This document shows, piece by piece, positions 44,990 to 55,619 of a DNA stretch of 64,000 nt. Positions within the stretch are counted from its first letter, which is position 1; every line of letters starts with the position of its first letter. Origin of the DNA: HR10 sp964615335 (GTDB taxonomy: Bacteria; Acidobacteriota; Blastocatellia; HR10); the NCBI GenBank assembly GCA_964615335.1, contig CAZTMT010000006.1, forward strand, positions 1 to 64,000, given 5' to 3'. Under the pieces are notes generated by a model. It was not told the DNA's origin. It made no database searches and was given only the letters and a program-made list of their open reading frames with translations. A program made the translations under genes and the position numbers.

Positions 44990-45931
44990 ATGAGGAGAAA
45001 GACGCCAACGCTCGGCTTGCTCGTTCTCGCTTTCGCGCTCACGCCGGGGGAATCCCTCTCCCAGCGGACCCCCCCTCCTCAAGAAGAGATCCGCCTGGGA
45101 ACAATCGGCGTGAACCTCGCTGTCACCGTGTACGATAAAGAGGGGCGATTGGTCCCGAACCTCAATCGGGAGGATTTCGAAGTGCGAGAGGATGGCGTCC
45201 CCCAGCAGATCCTCTCCTTCTCCAAGGAGAACGAGTTGCCCCTCAGCGTCGCCCTGATCATGGACACCAGCAATAGCGTCCGTCCGAAGCTGAAGTTCGA
45301 GAAGGACGCGACGATCGCCTTCCTGGATGGCATCATTCGCCCCAAGAAGGATCGCGCCCTCTTTGTCACCTTCGGATCGGCGATCGAGTTGCATCAGGAC
45401 TTCACCGACGATGTCGAGGAGTTGAAGGAAGCGATCCGCGCCGTGAAGGCGGGCGGAGCGACTCCCCTCTACGATGCCCTCTATCGGGTGATAGAGGAGA
45501 AGATGACCATGGCGTCGGGCCGCCGCATCGTCGTCCTCATCTCCGATGGCGAAGATACGGCGAGCGAGCGCACGCTGGAGGAGGTCATTGACCTCGCCCA
45601 AGCGCGCGAGGTCGTCATTTATGCGATCGGAACGGCTCAGGCGGGAGGCTTCGGCGTGAGCATGGGCATGGTGGATGCCCCGGGCATGAAGGAGTTGCGA
45701 CGCCTGGCCGAAGAGACCGGCGGCCGGGCCTTCTTCCCCTCGAAGATTCTGGATCTGGAACGGAATTTCTCCGATATCAATCAAGAGCTGCGCAGTCAGT
45801 ACTATCTGTTCTACGTCTCCAGCAACCAGAATCGCGACGGGCGATTCCGAAAGATCGAAGTGCGCCTGCCGAACCGCAAGGACTTGCGCGCGCGCGCGCG
45901 ACGCGGGTACCGGGCGCCTCAGGCTTCCTGA
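44990..45931 (+). CDS. Secreted VWFA-domain protein (acidobacterial type), first of a pair
   Basis: A 313-residue protein: signal peptide MRRKTPTLGLLVLAFALTPG, the N-terminal LAVTVYDKEG..LNREDFEVREDGVPQ module, a VWA domain with MIDAS MDTSNS near residue 98, and a C-terminal LRSQYYLFYVS followed by a basic tail. The function is unknown; the family is expanded in Acidobacteriota. ATG 44990 is chosen because the promoter at 44941-44970 would start transcription after the earlier in-frame ATG 44969. No clear Shine-Dalgarno is seen. The second copy follows after 5 bases. Confidence 0.8.
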   Translation: MRRKTPTLGLLVLAFALTPGESLSQRTPPPQEEIRLGTIGVNLAVTVYDKEGRLVPNLNREDFEVREDGVPQQILSFSKENELPLSVALIMDTSNSVRPKLKFEKDATIAFLDGIIRPKKDRALFVTFGSAIELHQDFTDDVEELKEAIRAVKAGGATPLYDALYRVIEEKMTMASGRRIVVLISDGEDTASERTLEEVIDLAQAREVVIYAIGTAQAGGFGVSMGMVDAPGMKELRRLAEETGGRAFFPSKILDLERNFSDINQELRSQYYLFYVSSNQNRDGRFRKIEVRLPNRKDLRARARRGYRAPQAS

Positions 45932-45936
45932 ATCCC

Positions 45937-46914
45937 ATGTTCGGCTCCTTCGGTTCAACCCTGTGTCAAAAGCTTCGCCTGATGGCGGGACTCCTCCTTC
46001 TGGGAATCGGATGGCTGCCGCTCCATCTGCCGCAAAAGCCTCGAACCACAGAGCCCGAGCCCACAAGCGAGCAGGTGCATTTGAGCGCTCGGCTCGTCAA
46101 CGTCTTCTTCACGGCTACCGATCGCCGAAACGCCCTCATCACCGATTTGCGGCGCGAGGAGGTGAGGGTCTTCGAGAACGGACGGGAGCAGGAGATTTTC
46201 ACCTTCGTCCGTCAGACGGATTTGCCGCTCACCATCGTCCTGCTGCTGGATGTGAGCGCCAGCCAGCAATATACGCTGCCGGAGCAAAAGCGCGCGGCTG
46301 CGCAGTTCATCCGCTCTCTTGTGCGCCCGGGCAAGGATGTCGTCGCCATTGTCGCCTTTCGCGATGAGGTTTTGCTGATCGAAGATTTCACTTCGACGGT
46401 CTCGCGCTTGGAATCCGCGTTGGCGCGCGTGCAGTATACCCCTCCGACCAGTTCCGATGGGGGGAGCCGCTTCGGCGGAACATCGCTTTACGATGCCCTC
46501 GTCCTGACCTGTCGCGAGCTGCTCGCCCGACAACCCGGGCGCCGCACGATCCTGCTTCTGAGCGATGGGGAGGATACGACGAGCTTCTCTCAAGTGTCGG
46601 ACGCCATCACCGAAGCCCTGCGCGCCGAGGTGACAATCTACGCCATCGGCATCGGCGACCGATATCGGTTCGGAATCAATACCGGAGTCCTCCGACGATT
46701 GGCCCAGGAGACGGGCGGACGTGCCTATTTCCCCAAAAAGGCCGAGGATTTGACCCGGGCTTTCCGGGAGATCGAAACCGAGCTGCGCAGCCAATATCTG
46801 CTCGCCTATTATCCCTCGGATCCGAATCCCGCAGGGCAGTTCCGCCGGATCGAGATCCGTATCCCCACGCGAAAAGATGTGCGCCTTCATCACCGCCGCG
46901 GATATATCTTCTGA
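45937..46914 (+). CDS. Secreted VWFA-domain protein (acidobacterial type), second of a pair
   Basis: A 325-residue protein that parallels its upstream neighbour: hydrophobic export signal (about residues 16-32), the VFFTATDRRN..LRREEVRVFENGREQ module, MIDAS DVSAS, and a C-terminal LRSQYLLAYYPS with a basic tail ending RRGYIF. The tandem arrangement indicates duplication, but identity is modest. ATG 45937 lies 5 bases after the previous stop; an inner ATG at 45982 would still leave a signal peptide. It ends against repeat C. Confidence 0.82.
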   Translation: MFGSFGSTLCQKLRLMAGLLLLGIGWLPLHLPQKPRTTEPEPTSEQVHLSARLVNVFFTATDRRNALITDLRREEVRVFENGREQEIFTFVRQTDLPLTIVLLLDVSASQQYTLPEQKRAAAQFIRSLVRPGKDVVAIVAFRDEVLLIEDFTSTVSRLESALARVQYTPPTSSDGGSRFGGTSLYDALVLTCRELLARQPGRRTILLLSDGEDTTSFSQVSDAITEALRAEVTIYAIGIGDRYRFGINTGVLRRLAQETGGRAYFPKKAEDLTRAFREIETELRSQYLLAYYPSDPNPAGQFRRIEIRIPTRKDVRLHHRRGYIF

Positions 46915-46929
46915 GTGGAGCGCGACTCC

Positions 46930-47595
46930 GTAAAAAGCCCGCGGAGCAGGCGACAGAGAATAACCCGGGGCGCGAGAGCCCATTTGCGGAACGACACATT
47001 TTCCACAAAAAGCTCCCGAAGGGAGCGCCAGAAAATAGCCTGGGGCGCGAGCCCAATTGTGGAACAACACTTTTCCGTAGAGAGCCCGCGCGAGCGGGCG
47101 ACAGAAAATAGCCTAGGGCGTAAGCCCTAGGGAACCGTGAGGTCCAAAATTTTCCTCAAGAGCCCCCGAAGGGGGCGACACATCGGGCGGCCACCCAACC
47201 GGTTGGGTTCATGAACGCCAGGTCACCACATCGGGGGATGCGGGAATGGCGTTATCCCCATCGTTCGGCTTCTGACCCGGTGTGCCGCCCGCTGGCGCGG
47301 GCTCACGAATGAATAATTGGGGACCCCGTTTCCTGGGGTTTCGCTTCGCTTCACCCCCCGTCCTAGGGTTCCGCTTCGCTCCACCCCGGGCTATTCTCTG
47401 TCGCCCACTCCGTGGGCTTTCTGCGGAATGAAATTTTGTCCCGTTGGGATTCCTGGAGTTCCGCTGCCGCTTCACCCCAGGCTATTCTCTGTCGCCCTCT
47501 TCGAGGGCTCTCTGCGGAATGAGATTCGGTCCCAAACGGGGTTTTGCTCGGACTTCACCCCGGGCTATCGTATGGCGCTCTCCCGGAGGTTTTGG
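46930..47595. repeat. Modular palindromic hairpin element, copy C (inverted relative to E)
   Basis: Between the 3' ends of a + gene and atpC. Four units of the GACAGAAAATAGCCT type (46930-47160), then the core (about 47165-47330) with the palindrome CCCAACCGGTTGGG at 47194-47207, then three units of the opposite orientation to about 47595. Read on the minus strand, about 440 bases match copy E with only about three mismatches. No other gene is here. Confidence 0.92.
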
Positions 47596-47599
47596 GAGG

Positions 47600-48016
47600 C
47601 TACTCCTCCGGGAGGCCTTTACCGGCGACGCGCAAACGCACCAGGGCGCGCTGCAGGCGGGCCTGAGCGCGCAGGAATTCGATCTCGCTTGTGCTTTGCC
47701 GCATCTCGCGCAGGGCGCGTTCGCGGGAGCGCTGCGCGCGCTCGACGTCAATCTCTTCGGGGCGCTCCGCTGTATCGGCGAGTACGGTCACCTTATCAGG
47801 AAGCACTTCGACATAGCCGCCGCGCACCGCCAGCAGATGCCGCTCCGACCCGATCCGGTAGCTGAGAATGCCCGTCTGCAGCAAGCTCAGCAGGTACGTG
47901 TGCTCCGGAAGAATGCCCAGCTCGCCCCCCAGGCCAGGAACAGTGACCTCGTCCACCCATTCCTCAAGAACGAGCCGCTCGGGCGTCACGACCTCCAGCT
48001 TGATCTTCCCTTTCAT
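47600..48016 (-). CDS. atpC: F1 ATP synthase epsilon subunit
   Basis: A 138-residue subunit with the N-terminal beta-sandwich (VVTPERLVLEE, VPGLGGELGILPEH) and the two-helix C-terminal region ending in a basic/Ala-rich helix. It is part of the F1 central stalk. ATG 48016 is preferred over an in-frame GTG at 48046 that overlaps the atpD stop, because GGAG lies 9 bases upstream and the length is typical. It follows atpD by 26 bases. Confidence 0.93.
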   Translation of the reverse strand: MKGKIKLEVVTPERLVLEEWVDEVTVPGLGGELGILPEHTYLLSLLQTGILSYRIGSERHLLAVRGGYVEVLPDKVTVLADTAERPEEIDVERAQRSRERALREMRQSTSEIEFLRAQARLQRALVRLRVAGKGLPEE

Positions 48017-48042
48017 CTCTTCGTTCTCCGAAGACGCTCTCG

Positions 48043-49479
<1,437 letters not shown>

Positions 49480-49597
49480 ACGCACCTCCTCGAAGATCCT
49501 CCAAAAAGGGCACAAATATAGCACACCTTCCCGGGCGAGAGCAAAAAAACGGGACGCCCTCCCGGAGATATTCCCCCGACGCGCGCCGGATTCGCGC

Positions 49598-49627
49598 TTG
49601 ACCTGCACTCTGCCGGATGCGTACACT
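49598..49627 (+). promoter_or_regulatory. Promoter of the TonB-dependent receptor gene
   Basis: TTGACC at 49598-49603 and TACACT at 49622-49627, 18 bases apart. The receptor ATG lies about 39 bases downstream, with AGGAGG in between. It is divergent from the atpD promoter. Confidence 0.6.
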
Positions 49628-49665
49628 GGGGGACGTCACCAGCTTCTTCGAGGAGGAATGCGCCG

Positions 49666-52600
49666 ATGAGACGACAGGGCGGTCTCCTTCTTCTGCTGTT
49701 GCTCGCTGCGCCTCTTCGGGCCACGCAGGTGAGTACGGGACGGCTTTCGGGTCTGGTCACCGATGTGCGCGGAGCGGCGATCGCGGGCGCGACGGTCACG
49801 GCTCTTCGGGCCAACGCCGAACCGATTCTGACGCAGACCAACGACGCCGGGCGCTACACGTTCCCCAGTTTGATCCCCGGCCGATACACGCTCACTGTCG
49901 AAGCTCCAGGCTTCAAAAGAATCACTCTCAGCGACATCCTCATCGAAGTCGGCGGCACGGTCACGCGCGACATCGTCTTGGAGCCCGGAGAGATCACCGA
50001 AGAGGTCACGGTCACTGTGGCCAGTCAACCCGTCGTGGAGATCGGCAAAGGTCCTTCTCTGGGCGATGTCGTGGATGCGCGGCGTCTTCTGGACTTGCCC
50101 TTGAACGGGCGGAATCCCCTGGACCTCATCCAACTGCAAGCCGGCGTTGTCGGCAGCAACGTCTCCGGGACGCGCACGACCTCCAATAATATTCGCGTGG
50201 ATGGGATTCAGGCGCAGGACAATTTCATTCAAGAGCCGATCAACGTGGCCATGATCCCTCTGTCGGTGGATGACGTCGCCGAATTCCGCGTGACGACCTC
50301 CCCCGTAGACGTCGAATACGGGCGGGGCGCCGGCGCTCAGGTGGATGTCGTCACCCCTTCGGGAACGAATGCCTTTCACGGCAGCCTCTTTGAATTCCAC
50401 CGCAATACGGTTTTGAATACCAACAGCTTCTTCAACAATGCCCTCCCGCGGCGAGCCGACGGCTCCCAGATCGCCCCGCGCGAGGTCCTGTTGCGCCACC
50501 AGTTTGGATTCCGCCTGAGCGGACCCCTGCGCCGGGATCGCACGTTCTTCTTTGGCGCCTACGAGGGCCTACGGGAGAGCACCGGGGAGACGGTGACGCG
50601 CCTGGTTTTGACCGAACCGGCGCGCCGCGGCCTCTTTCGCTATTTCCCGAACATCCCCAACGGGAATGCGGCCAGCGCTCACCCCACGGTGGATTTTCAG
50701 GGGAATCCGCGACCGCCCGCCGGCCTGACCCTCTCTGATCTGCGCGTGCTCGATCTCTTCTCCCTGGATGCCCGCCGCGCACAGCCGGATCAAACGGGCG
50801 TGATCCGGCGTCTGCTCGAAGCCATCCCTCTGCCCAACGACTTCACCGTGGGCGATGGATTGAACACAGCCGGCTACACCTTCTTCGCCCCGATTCGTAC
50901 CGTCTCGGATCAATTCACCCTGCGGCTGGATCACCTGCTGAGCGAGAAGCATCGCCTCTATGGCGTCTATCGGTTTCAGGACTTCGCCATCCGCGGCCTG
51001 ATCGCTCCGGGAGAAGGCCTACAAACGTTCCCCGGCTTTGGCGTCGGAGGCCAAACGTTCCGCGCGCAGAGTTTCTCGGGCACGCTCGTCTCCACCTTCA
51101 CTCCGACGTTCATCAACGAATTTCGCGCCGGGTTCCAGCGCACGCCCGTTCGCTTTCAGCCTCCGGAGGAAGGCGGCTTAGCCGCTCTAGGGGCCCGCCT
51201 GCCGACGCTTCAGGGCGTTCCTGTCTTTTTGGAGTTTGGCTCCTTCAGCAGTCCGATCAACACGTTTGAACTGCAGCGGCGCGTCGCGCCGGTCTATCAG
51301 TACAGCGATACGGTGACCTGGGTCCGTGGCCGCCATGAGGTGCGCGCCGGCGTGGAGGCGCGCTTCATCCAGGCGAATTCGCTGGATACGGCGGGGGTAC
51401 GCCCTGTGGTCACGCTCGGCGAGGCTCCGGCCAGTCAGGTCCCTCTGCCGCGAGATGTCAATCCGAACAATGCCTCGCTGGCGCGCGCTATCCTCTACGA
51501 TCTGACCGGCTCCATCGCGCGCGTCGAACAGCAGTATCGCACGCCCGATGGGCGCACGCTTGAGCCCTTTCAGAGCGAGAATTTCGGATTCCGCCACCGC
51601 CAGCTCAATCTCTTTGTGGGCGATACGTGGCGCCTGCGCCGCACGCTGACGCTCTTTTACGGGATTCGCTACGAGTACAACACCGTCCCCTTCGAGGTGA
51701 ATGGGCTGCTTGTGCAGCCGACGCTTGGGCCCGGGCACACGCGCTTCGAAGCCGCGCTGGGCATCTCCAACCGCACGGGCACATGGGCCGATCTCTTCCA
51801 GCCTTCGGCGCGCCAGACCGATCCTCGCGCCATCGGACCCGTCGGGTTCGAGCTGGTGGGGCCGGGCCGCCCGCGCGCCCTCTTTCGAGACGATCGCAAC
51901 AATGTCGCTCCGTCCGTGGGCCTCTCCTGGAGCCCGCGCGTCCGACTCTGGGGCCTGCGCCAGCTTCTGGGACGCCCCGATCAGAGCGTGCTGCGCGCCG
52001 GATACTACACCGGATACGAGGCGTTCCCGCTGGTCCTTTTCGCGCAGTTCAGCCGCTTCAATCCCGGCCTCTCCACTTCGGCTTTTCTGGCTCCGGCGGC
52101 CACGCCCGAAGCCGTCAGCCGATTGGATCAGCCCATCGGCATCACGCTCCCGGTCCCGCTGGCCAATAGGCGCGCGCTGGAGCCCCCCGATTTCCAGCGC
52201 CGCTCAAGCGGCTTCTTCGTGGATGAAAACTTGCGTTCGCCCTACGTTCAGACCTGGAACCTCTCCTGGCAGCGCGAGCTTGACCGCGATACGGTGCTCG
52301 AACTCCGATACGTCGGCACCAAGGGAACCAAGCTCGTGCGCACGACCAATCTCAACGAGATCAACATCCTCGAAAACGGCCTGCGCGACGACCTGACCGC
52401 CCTGCGTCAGGAGTTGCTCCGCAGCGGCAATCCGCTCGAATTCACCCCCGTGCGCTTCCCTAATCCCACGGGCCCACTGGCCCGCATCTTTCGCACGCCC
52501 GGCCGATTTCTGAACATCTTCGGCGCGCGCACGGATCTGCTTCTGGGCAATTTCGTGCTCATCGCCTTCAATATAGACCGCCAGGTCTTTCAGGGCATGC

Positions 52601-53514
52601 AAGGCGGATGGCTCGCTCTGGCTGGTCTGCCCGTGAACTTCATCAGCGCCAATCCTCAATTCGCCAGCGTCCTTTACATGTCGAACTTCTCCAACTCGAC
52701 CTATCATGCCGCGCAGGTGGAAGTGCGCCGCCGCTTCGCGCGCGGATTGCAGTTTCAAGCCAACTACACCTTCAGCCGGGCGCTCGGCGACGGCACCGAT
52801 GACGGCATGGATCAGTTCGCCTTCTCCTCCAATTTCCGAACCAATCGGAATCGGCGGATCGAGAAGCGGCGTCTGGTCTTCGATCGGGAGCATGTGCTCA
52901 AGGTCAATGCTATTTACGAACTGCCCCTGGGGCCGGGCCGACGCTTTGCCAACCGCTCGCGCGGGTGGCTCGGCCGACTTCTGGAAGGCTGGCAAGTGGC
53001 CGGCATCTTCCTGGTCTATTCCGGAGCGCCGCGCACCTTCAGCGCCGGGCGCTTCACGCTCTTTGGCGCCGGAGGGCTCAACGTCATCCCTCCGGATCCC
53101 GCCCCCGGATTCCACATCCGCGATTTTCAGGGGGTGGTCACGCGCCTGCCCGATAGCGTGACATTTCTGCCCGGCGTGACCAACCCCTTCCAGGATCCCT
53201 TCGGCTTCAACCGCAAGGTCGTGGATGCCCAAGGACGTACGATCCTGCTCACCCCCGAGCCCGGAACAGCCGGCACGCTCGGCGCCGGAACGTTCACCGA
53301 TCCGGGCCAGGTCTATTTCGACGGCAGCCTCCTCAAGCGCACGCGCCTGAGCGAACGCTGGATCGTGGAGTTTCGGGCCGAGTTTTTCAACCTCTTCAAT
53401 AACGTCAATTTCGGCGGACCGAATCTGAACATCCAGTCGCCGGATTTCGGACGCATCCAGACGCAGGTCAATTCCCCGCGCGTCATCCAACTGGCCCTCC
53501 GCCTGAGTTTTTGA
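49666..53514 (+). CDS. TonB-dependent outer-membrane receptor with carboxypeptidase-regulatory domain (Oar-like)
   Basis: A 1282-residue protein. Signal peptide (1-20), then a carboxypeptidase D regulatory-like beta-sandwich (about 25-110: SGLVTDVRGAAIAGATV, GRYTFPSLIPGRYTL), a plug domain (LNGRNPLDLIQLQAG, about 150-260) and a long outer-membrane beta-barrel ending in RLSF with terminal Phe. It probably imports or binds large substrates such as peptides or sugars; this large class is expanded in Acidobacteriota. AGGAGG lies about 10 bases before ATG 49666. Confidence 0.9.
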   Translation: MRRQGGLLLLLLLAAPLRATQVSTGRLSGLVTDVRGAAIAGATVTALRANAEPILTQTNDAGRYTFPSLIPGRYTLTVEAPGFKRITLSDILIEVGGTVTRDIVLEPGEITEEVTVTVASQPVVEIGKGPSLGDVVDARRLLDLPLNGRNPLDLIQLQAGVVGSNVSGTRTTSNNIRVDGIQAQDNFIQEPINVAMIPLSVDDVAEFRVTTSPVDVEYGRGAGAQVDVVTPSGTNAFHGSLFEFHRNTVLNTNSFFNNALPRRADGSQIAPREVLLRHQFGFRLSGPLRRDRTFFFGAYEGLRESTGETVTRLVLTEPARRGLFRYFPNIPNGNAASAHPTVDFQGNPRPPAGLTLSDLRVLDLFSLDARRAQPDQTGVIRRLLEAIPLPNDFTVGDGLNTAGYTFFAPIRTVSDQFTLRLDHLLSEKHRLYGVYRFQDFAIRGLIAPGEGLQTFPGFGVGGQTFRAQSFSGTLVSTFTPTFINEFRAGFQRTPVRFQPPEEGGLAALGARLPTLQGVPVFLEFGSFSSPINTFELQRRVAPVYQYSDTVTWVRGRHEVRAGVEARFIQANSLDTAGVRPVVTLGEAPASQVPLPRDVNPNNASLARAILYDLTGSIARVEQQYRTPDGRTLEPFQSENFGFRHRQLNLFVGDTWRLRRTLTLFYGIRYEYNTVPFEVNGLLVQPTLGPGHTRFEAALGISNRTGTWADLFQPSARQTDPRAIGPVGFELVGPGRPRALFRDDRNNVAPSVGLSWSPRVRLWGLRQLLGRPDQSVLRAGYYTGYEAFPLVLFAQFSRFNPGLSTSAFLAPAATPEAVSRLDQPIGITLPVPLANRRALEPPDFQRRSSGFFVDENLRSPYVQTWNLSWQRELDRDTVLELRYVGTKGTKLVRTTNLNEINILENGLRDDLTALRQELLRSGNPLEFTPVRFPNPTGPLARIFRTPGRFLNIFGARTDLLLGNFVLIAFNIDRQVFQGMQGGWLALAGLPVNFISANPQFASVLYMSNFSNSTYHAAQVEVRRRFARGLQFQANYTFSRALGDGTDDGMDQFAFSSNFRTNRNRRIEKRRLVFDREHVLKVNAIYELPLGPGRRFANRSRGWLGRLLEGWQVAGIFLVYSGAPRTFSAGRFTLFGAGGLNVIPPDPAPGFHIRDFQGVVTRLPDSVTFLPGVTNPFQDPFGFNRKVVDAQGRTILLTPEPGTAGTLGAGTFTDPGQVYFDGSLLKRTRLSERWIVEFRAEFFNLFNNVNFGGPNLNIQSPDFGRIQTQVNSPRVIQLALRLSF

Positions 53515-53610
53515 AAAACCCGAAGGCCTCCAAGGGGAGCGGCAGGAAATCGCCCGGGGCGCAAGCCCCATCGTGAGAACGACACATCTCTGCACGGAGT
53601 CCACGAAGTG
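53515..53610. repeat. Hairpin element fragment, copy D
   Basis: One to two partial units directly after the receptor stop codon: CAGGAAATCGCCCGGGG, then a GGGGC..GCCCC hairpin, GAGAACGACACAT, and a second diverged stem (CCACGAAGTGGG). No core. It may also serve as the terminator of the receptor gene. Confidence 0.7.
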
Positions 53611-53681
53611 GGCGGCTCCGCCGTCTGTTGCTCCTTTTGAGGGGTTCTTTTTCGGGGGAGGGCGGGTGAGGGATTTTTTTC

Positions 53682-53710
53682 TTGACATTGCCGCCGATTT
53701 CGTTTATTCT
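53682..53710 (+). promoter_or_regulatory. Strong sigma-70-type promoter of the beta-helix gene
   Basis: TTGACA at 53682-53687 and TATTCT at 53705-53710, exactly 17 bases apart, with a run of T before the -35. The transcript has a leader of about 110 bases containing several purine-rich GGAGG-like stretches (53785-53822). Confidence 0.8.
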
Positions 53711-53829
53711 ATGGGCCGGTCGCGAGAGTGGGTGGAAGAGGGCGGCGGCGAGAGGGTTTCTCGACGTCGTCCGAAGGCATCCCCTCCTGAAGGAAGGAGG
53801 GAGGAAATTCTAAAGTTAAGGAGGGAGAT

Positions 53830-55125
53830 ATGCGGAAGAGACAACGTCTTGTGCGTCTTTCGCTAGTGGTGGGGCTGGTCACGCTGTTGCTTTTGCCAGC
53901 CCTGGTCTACACGCAAGTCACCGGACGGGTCCTCAACCCGAGGTTGAGGCAGACTTATGCGAGTTTATCAGCGGCTGTCGCAGCGGCTGCGAATAACGAT
54001 ACCCTGCTTGTGAGCGGGACGCTCTCGGGGGCCAATGCGATCCTCGATCCCACAACGGATGCTCCTCCCGATGGGCTGAAGATCGTGGCCGGGCGCGGGT
54101 TGCGAGGGACGTTGCAGATCAGTGCGAACGATTGCACAGGGACAACTAATGGGGCTGTTCTTGATGTGAGTGGTCGCCTGGGGGCTTTGACTATCATGGG
54201 GTTGAAAATCGTGGTGCCGAATCTGTGCATCGGGATTTACTCCACGGCCAACGGAAATCCCCTGACGGTTCGGAGCGTGCTGATACAGCGAGCCACAGCT
54301 ACAGCGGATATCGCCGGGATCCTGCTTGTTGAGGAATTCGATGGTCCTTTCACCATTGATCGAAATGTCATCTCAAGCGTGGGAGATGATGGAGTCGGTA
54401 TTGTGGTAGATGGTGATGGTATTACTCCTATCGAAGCTGGTGTGAGGGGGAATCGGATCGGGAGTCCGAACGCAGCGACCCTGGAAGGGATAGTGGTCGA
54501 GGAGGTTCCTGCCGGTAGCGATGTGGTTGTGGAGAGGAACCGAGTGGATGGAGGGAACAATGTGGGGAGCATCCTGGGGATCGGGGTCGGGTTCAGTGAC
54601 GGGGTGATCGTGCAGCGCAATACGGTGCAGAATTTCGTGGGGACAGCTGCTGCGCAGGATGCGTTTGGTATTGAAATCGAGGAGTCCCCCAACACTCAGG
54701 TTCTCCGCAACGTCATCCGCAATAACGATGTGGGGGTTGCGGTGAATGATGATGATGTCGCTGGTACTGAAACTGCCGATACCGTTGTGATCAATCTCAA
54801 CAACATCACGAGCACGGTTACAGGGGCCACCGGGTTGCTTTTCATCCCGGACAGTACTGCTGCTACCGCTGCCCTTGATGCCACGGACAACTGGTGGGGG
54901 GCCGCCAACGGGCCAAGTGATATTGATGGAGATGCCGATAGCTGTCCGGAGGCCGATTTAGCACCAGCACCTCCTTGCTCAGAAACTCAGCCTACTGCGA
55001 CTGACGGAACGGGTCTGCCGGTTGACTCTGGTGCTGGAGCTGGCGTGCCAGATTGTGGCACGGGGGCTGGGGAGGTCACCACCTGTCCCTTCCGGACGTC
55101 GCCGGTGTCTCCGGCGGGAGCGTGA
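53830..55125 (+). CDS. Secreted right-handed beta-helix protein (pectate-lyase-like fold)
   Basis: A 431-residue protein with a signal peptide (1-28). About residues 95-340 form repeated short strands with NRI, NVI and NTV turns (for example GVRGNRIGSPNAATLEGIV), as in parallel beta-helix proteins of the NosD/pectate-lyase type. NWWGAANGPSD near the end is a common closing motif of such helices. The last 60 residues are Ala/Gly/Pro/Asp-rich. It could bind or cleave polysaccharide; no catalytic motif is clear. TAAGGAGGGAGAT sets ATG 53830, and a strong promoter precedes it. Codon use is less GC-rich than the neighbours. Confidence 0.75.
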   Translation: MRKRQRLVRLSLVVGLVTLLLLPALVYTQVTGRVLNPRLRQTYASLSAAVAAAANNDTLLVSGTLSGANAILDPTTDAPPDGLKIVAGRGLRGTLQISANDCTGTTNGAVLDVSGRLGALTIMGLKIVVPNLCIGIYSTANGNPLTVRSVLIQRATATADIAGILLVEEFDGPFTIDRNVISSVGDDGVGIVVDGDGITPIEAGVRGNRIGSPNAATLEGIVVEEVPAGSDVVVERNRVDGGNNVGSILGIGVGFSDGVIVQRNTVQNFVGTAAAQDAFGIEIEESPNTQVLRNVIRNNDVGVAVNDDDVAGTETADTVVINLNNITSTVTGATGLLFIPDSTAATAALDATDNWWGAANGPSDIDGDADSCPEADLAPAPPCSETQPTATDGTGLPVDSGAGAGVPDCGTGAGEVTTCPFRTSPVSPAGA

Positions 55126-55239
55126 AACGAAGGTGCTTCGGATTGGCTCGGGGGGTGGCCGAAAATGCCGGCAGTTGCAGTCGGTCACGCCAAACGAGTA
55201 TCTCACTATGCTCAATAATTTCGTGACGGAGGAGGGACT

Positions 55240-55479
55240 ATGAAGAAGCTCATGATGCTCGGTGTGCTGAGTGTTCCGATGCTGCTCGGGCAGATGGCTG
55301 TCGTTGTGCCCGGCATCATCTTTTTGCTCGCAGGGTTTTTCCTGACGTTCATGGGGCCTTTTCTGCTCATTGACGCGATTCTGGGCATGGCGGCCCTGTT
55401 TTCGGTGGCGCTCTTTGGGATCGCGCTCGGACATAGCCCGACGACGAGCCTCATGCAGGGTTTGCTTGTGGGGCTGTGA
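55240..55479 (+). CDS. Small hydrophobic membrane protein
   Basis: A 79-residue protein, hydrophobic almost throughout, with two or three membrane segments (residues 5-35, 36-66). GGAGGAGGG precedes ATG 55240. It lies 114 bases after the beta-helix gene and probably shares its transcript. No family is recognised. A hairpin at 55492-55524 follows. Confidence 0.6.
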   Translation: MKKLMMLGVLSVPMLLGQMAVVVPGIIFLLAGFFLTFMGPFLLIDAILGMAALFSVALFGIALGHSPTTSLMQGLLVGL

Positions 55480-55491
55480 CGGACAGAACGA

Positions 55492-55524
55492 CTCAGGGCC
55501 GGGAGAGTTCATCCCGGTCCTGAG
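55492..55524 (+). terminator. Hairpin after the small membrane protein gene
   Basis: CTCAGGGCCGGGA and TCCCGGTCCTGAG pair over 13 positions (one G-T) around a 7-base loop. The run TTTT comes only 13 bases later, so it may be a weak intrinsic terminator. Confidence 0.55.
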
Positions 55525-55619
55525 CGTCCGATCTGCCTTTTGAGGTCACGCCAGAGGTGCATCATCCCCGCGAGGGAACAGGCCCCGAGGTCGCGTCCCG
55601 GCGAGGTCCTATCTCGGTT

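Noticed and set aside
47209..47475. An 88-codon open frame in copy C that recurs almost unchanged in copy E (55723-55989)
   Set aside because: It lies wholly within the palindromic repeat, spans hairpin stems, has a low-complexity Arg-rich product and no ribosome binding site. Its conservation follows from the DNA repeat itself.
55022..55243. A 73-codon frame overlapping the end of the beta-helix gene and touching the small membrane protein gene
   Set aside because: It starts inside the beta-helix coding region with no ribosome binding site, and the product is not protein-like.
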